NCBI RefSeq assembly: GCF_002892795.1
Contig: NZ_PJMC01000004.1
Location: 1-64,000 of the forward strand
Origin: Arthrobacter sp. AFG20
GTDB taxonomy: Bacteria; Actinomycetota; Actinomycetes; Actinomycetales; Micrococcaceae
DNA length: 64,000 nt
Reading direction: 5' to 3'
Shown here: positions 61,952 through 64,000 of the stretch, piece after piece
Numbering within the stretch: position 1 is the stretch's first letter
How the letters are laid out: each line of letters begins with the position of its first letter
Program-made: the position numbers and the translations under genes
The notes under the pieces: model-generated
The model's input: only the letters and a program-made list of their open reading frames with translations
What the model was told of the DNA's origin: nothing
Databases searched by the model: none

Positions 61952-62620
61952 GTGAGTACTGACACGCCGTCCCCGGGACCGGCGCCGGAAGCCGCGCCGC
62001 GTCGCAGGAGCCGGCCGGAAAAGAAGGTGGAAATCACTGACCCCAAGGCGATCCGGGCCCTGGCCCATGCCGCCCGCCTGGAGGTTATCTCCGAGCTGTA
62101 CTCCACGCAGTCCAGCCGTACGGCCACGGAACTTGCCCAGCAGACCGGGCTCACCCCCAGTGCGATGAGCTACCACCTGCGGGCACTGCAGAAGTGGGGC
62201 ATCGTGGTCCCCGCCGAGGCATCGGCCGACGCCCGTGAACGCCGGTGGAAGGCGGCGGGCACGGACTTTGCGATCAACTCCGGCGGGGCGGTGGCCGGTC
62301 CGGACTTCGCGGTGATCGACCTCGAACTGGACGCATTCCGGCGCCGCGCCAGCTCCTATGCCCGGGCCCGCGACGAACAGCGCAAGCGCGGTGAGTCCGC
62401 CGAGCCGGCGTCGGCTGTGCTGCTCGCCAACAACCTTCTTTATCTGACCGCCGAGCAGCGCAGTGAACTGACGGAAAGGGTCTTTGAGCTGCTCCGGGAC
62501 TACGAGCTGGAGGATCCCAACTGCATTCCACCGGGCGCCGAGCGGATCGCCACACTGTGGTCAATGATTCCGGACGACCGCACCCTGCCAGGGGCCTCCG
62601 GCGGCCGCGGCAGCACCTGA
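61952..62620 (+). CDS. ArsR-type winged-helix transcriptional regulator
   Basis: A 222-aa regulator. A 25-residue Pro/Arg-rich start precedes ITDPKAIRALAHAARLEVISEL and the winged helix TATELAQQTGLTPSAMSYHLRALQKWGIV (residues about 30-80). No metal-binding ELCVCDL motif is seen, so it is not an arsenic sensor. The C-terminal half is helical. GTG 61952. Confidence 0.8.
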   Translation: MSTDTPSPGPAPEAAPRRRSRPEKKVEITDPKAIRALAHAARLEVISELYSTQSSRTATELAQQTGLTPSAMSYHLRALQKWGIVVPAEASADARERRWKAAGTDFAINSGGAVAGPDFAVIDLELDAFRRRASSYARARDEQRKRGESAEPASAVLLANNLLYLTAEQRSELTERVFELLRDYELEDPNCIPPGAERIATLWSMIPDDRTLPGASGGRGST

Positions 62621-62794
62621 CAGGCGCGGCGGACGGGCGCGTGCCGGCCTGCAGGGACCGGCCCGGGCGGTGGGCAGCCACGGCCGTGACGGCGGCCACC
62701 GTTTTCCACATGACAGCGCAGAATTCTGCAAAATATGGTGAACTAGGCCAGTATGGGCTGATCTGCCCGAGCAACCTTTTTCTGTAGGAGCACT

Positions 62795-64000
62795 GTGCCA
62801 AGCAAGGCCAAAACCGGCAAGAAACTCGTGATCGTGGAGTCTCCGGCCAAGAGCAAGACCATCGCCAAGTACCTGGGCGAGGGCTTCATCGTTGAGGCCT
62901 CCATCGGTCACATCCGCGACCTGCCGCAGCCGTCCGAGCTCCCCGCGGACCTGAAGAAAACCTCCCTGGGCAAGTTCGCCGTCGACGTCGAAAACGACTT
63001 CAAGCCCTATTACGTGGTGTCCCCGGACAAGAAGAAAAAGGTGGCCGAACTCAAGGCCCAGCTCAAAGACGCCGACGCGCTCTATCTCGCAACCGATGGG
63101 GACCGCGAGGGCGAAGCCATCGCGTGGCACCTCCTGGAGGTCCTGAAGCCCAAGGTCCCCGTGTACCGGATGACCTTCGGCGAAATTACCAAGGAAGCCA
63201 TCCACCGCGCCATGGACAACCTCCGCGACGTCGATGCCGCCCTGGTTGACGCGCAGGAAACCCGCCGCATTTTGGACCGTCTCTACGGCTACGAGATCTC
63301 CCCGGTGCTGTGGCGCAAGGTAGCGCGCGGGCTGTCCGCCGGCCGCGTGCAGTCCGTGGTCACGCGCATGGTGGTGGACCGCGAACGCGAGCGTATGGCG
63401 TTCAGGTCCGCCTCCTACTGGGACCTGACCGGGCAGTTCGGTGCCGACGCCGGCTCCTTCAAAGCCAAACTCGCCGCCGTTGACGGCGCCAAGGTGGCCA
63501 CCGGCCGGGACTTTAACGACGACGGCGAACTCACCTCGCGCAATGTTGCGCACCTCAACGAGGAACTCGCCACCTCGCTGGCCGCCGCCCTGCAGGACGC
63601 CGACTTCCGCGTCCGCTCGGTGGACACCAAGCCGTACACCCGCCGCCCCGCCGCGCCCTTCACCACCTCCACGCTGCAGCAGGAGGCCGGCCGCAAGCTG
63701 CGGTTCTCGTCCAAGAGCACCATGCAGATCGCCCAGCGGCTGTATGAGAACGGCTACATCACCTATATGCGTACGGACTCCTCGGCTCTGAGCGACGAGG
63801 CCGTCACGGCCGCGCGCCGCCAGGCTGCCGAGCTGTACGGTCCCGAATACGTTCCGCAGTCGCCCCGCGTCTACACCAGTAAGGCCGCCAACGCGCAGGA
63901 GGCCCACGAGGCCATCCGTCCCGCCGGTGACTCGTTCCGCACTCCGGCCCAGGTGGCCAAGCAGCTTAGCGGCGACGAATTCCGCCTGTATGAGCTGATC
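62795..64000 (+). CDS. topA: DNA topoisomerase I, N-terminal part
   Basis: The first 402 codons of the type IA topoisomerase that relaxes negative supercoils; the gene runs past the right edge. GTG 62795 has TAGGAG five bases upstream. TOPRIM motifs KLVIVESPAKSKTIAKYLG and YLATDGDREGEAIAWHLL are followed by RRILDRLYGYEISPVLWRKV, SAGRVQSVV and the active-site Tyr in NGYITYMRTDSS. The 174-base spacer before it holds no gene. Confidence 0.95.
   Translation, partial: MPSKAKTGKKLVIVESPAKSKTIAKYLGEGFIVEASIGHIRDLPQPSELPADLKKTSLGKFAVDVENDFKPYYVVSPDKKKKVAELKAQLKDADALYLATDGDREGEAIAWHLLEVLKPKVPVYRMTFGEITKEAIHRAMDNLRDVDAALVDAQETRRILDRLYGYEISPVLWRKVARGLSAGRVQSVVTRMVVDRERERMAFRSASYWDLTGQFGADAGSFKAKLAAVDGAKVATGRDFNDDGELTSRNVAHLNEELATSLAAALQDADFRVRSVDTKPYTRRPAAPFTTSTLQQEAGRKLRFSSKSTMQIAQRLYENGYITYMRTDSSALSDEAVTAARRQAAELYGPEYVPQSPRVYTSKAANAQEAHEAIRPAGDSFRTPAQVAKQLSGDEFRLYELI

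Noticed and set aside
62561..63907. 448-codon minus-strand frame at the right edge
   Set aside because: It is antisense to topA, which is clearly coding on the plus strand.

Overview
The window is high-GC DNA with actinobacterial gene content and order: purD-purC, a MarP-type protease, a Crp/GlxR-type regulator, the actinobacterial helicase/secretion (Tad) neighbourhood, and ABC sugar importers without their own ATPases. Together with DUF4177, DUF2332, DUF1508 and sterol-carrier family proteins it most resembles Arthrobacter/Pseudarthrobacter (Micrococcaceae). It looks chromosomal. No prophage, insertion sequence or CRISPR array was found. Both ends cut genes: aceE on the left and topA on the right.

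Layout. 1-481: 5' end of aceE (-). 810-6810: an NCS1 permease, an Asp/Glu-racemase-fold enzyme and an SDR oxidoreductase, then an AbiEi/DUF559 endonuclease-like gene and a DctA dicarboxylate carrier. The NCS1 and dctA promoters share an unusual operator, and three 63-bp palindromic elements lie around the last two genes. 6980-10020 (-): molybdopterin oxidoreductase, asparaginase and sterol-carrier protein. 10126-12399: purD-purC with a strong terminator. 12478-14107: a divergent pair, an XRE-TPR regulator and a secreted 77-aa precursor with three copies of IGNWPDPM. 14242-14318: tRNA-Pro(CGG). 14403-18094: a heterodimeric ABC exporter. 18192-21490: class A PBP and a metallophosphoesterase. 21528-23145: DUF4177, RidA and a NUDIX protein, followed by four 32-bp tandem repeats. 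23391-27072: Crp-like regulator, MarP-like protease, DUF2332 and aroQ.

27254-39428 is carbohydrate territory. An alpha-galactosidase operon (permease-permease-binding protein-GH36) is divergent from a Gfo/Idh/MocA dehydrogenase and a LacI regulator. A second importer (binding protein-permease-permease) ends in a DeoR-type regulator. Neither importer has an ATPase gene, so a shared MsiK-like ATPase elsewhere is likely. Crp-like TGTGA-N6-TCACA sites sit at both promoters. 39614-45425: acs, an Ala-rich membrane protein, nth, a CoA-pyrophosphatase-type NUDIX and DUF1508. 45765-47588: an unusual family A DNA polymerase. 47836-53706: a Tad pilus locus (Ssd/TadZ, TadA, TadB, TadC, Flp-like pilin, two TadE-like proteins), convergent with a DEAD/DEAH helicase (53745-56141). 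56247-62620: GNAT, TrhO, two related lipoproteins, a membrane protein, a methyltransferase, a small Cys protein and an ArsR-type regulator. 62795-64000: topA.

The strongest candidate for an undescribed system is the regulator/peptide pair at 12478-14107. It has the architecture of an RRNPP-type (Rap/Rgg/PlcR/PrgX-like) peptide quorum-sensing module, but in an actinobacterium and with a triplicated pheromone-like octapeptide whose copies differ only at synonymous positions. The second is the 63-bp palindrome family bracketing the AbiEi/DUF559 gene.
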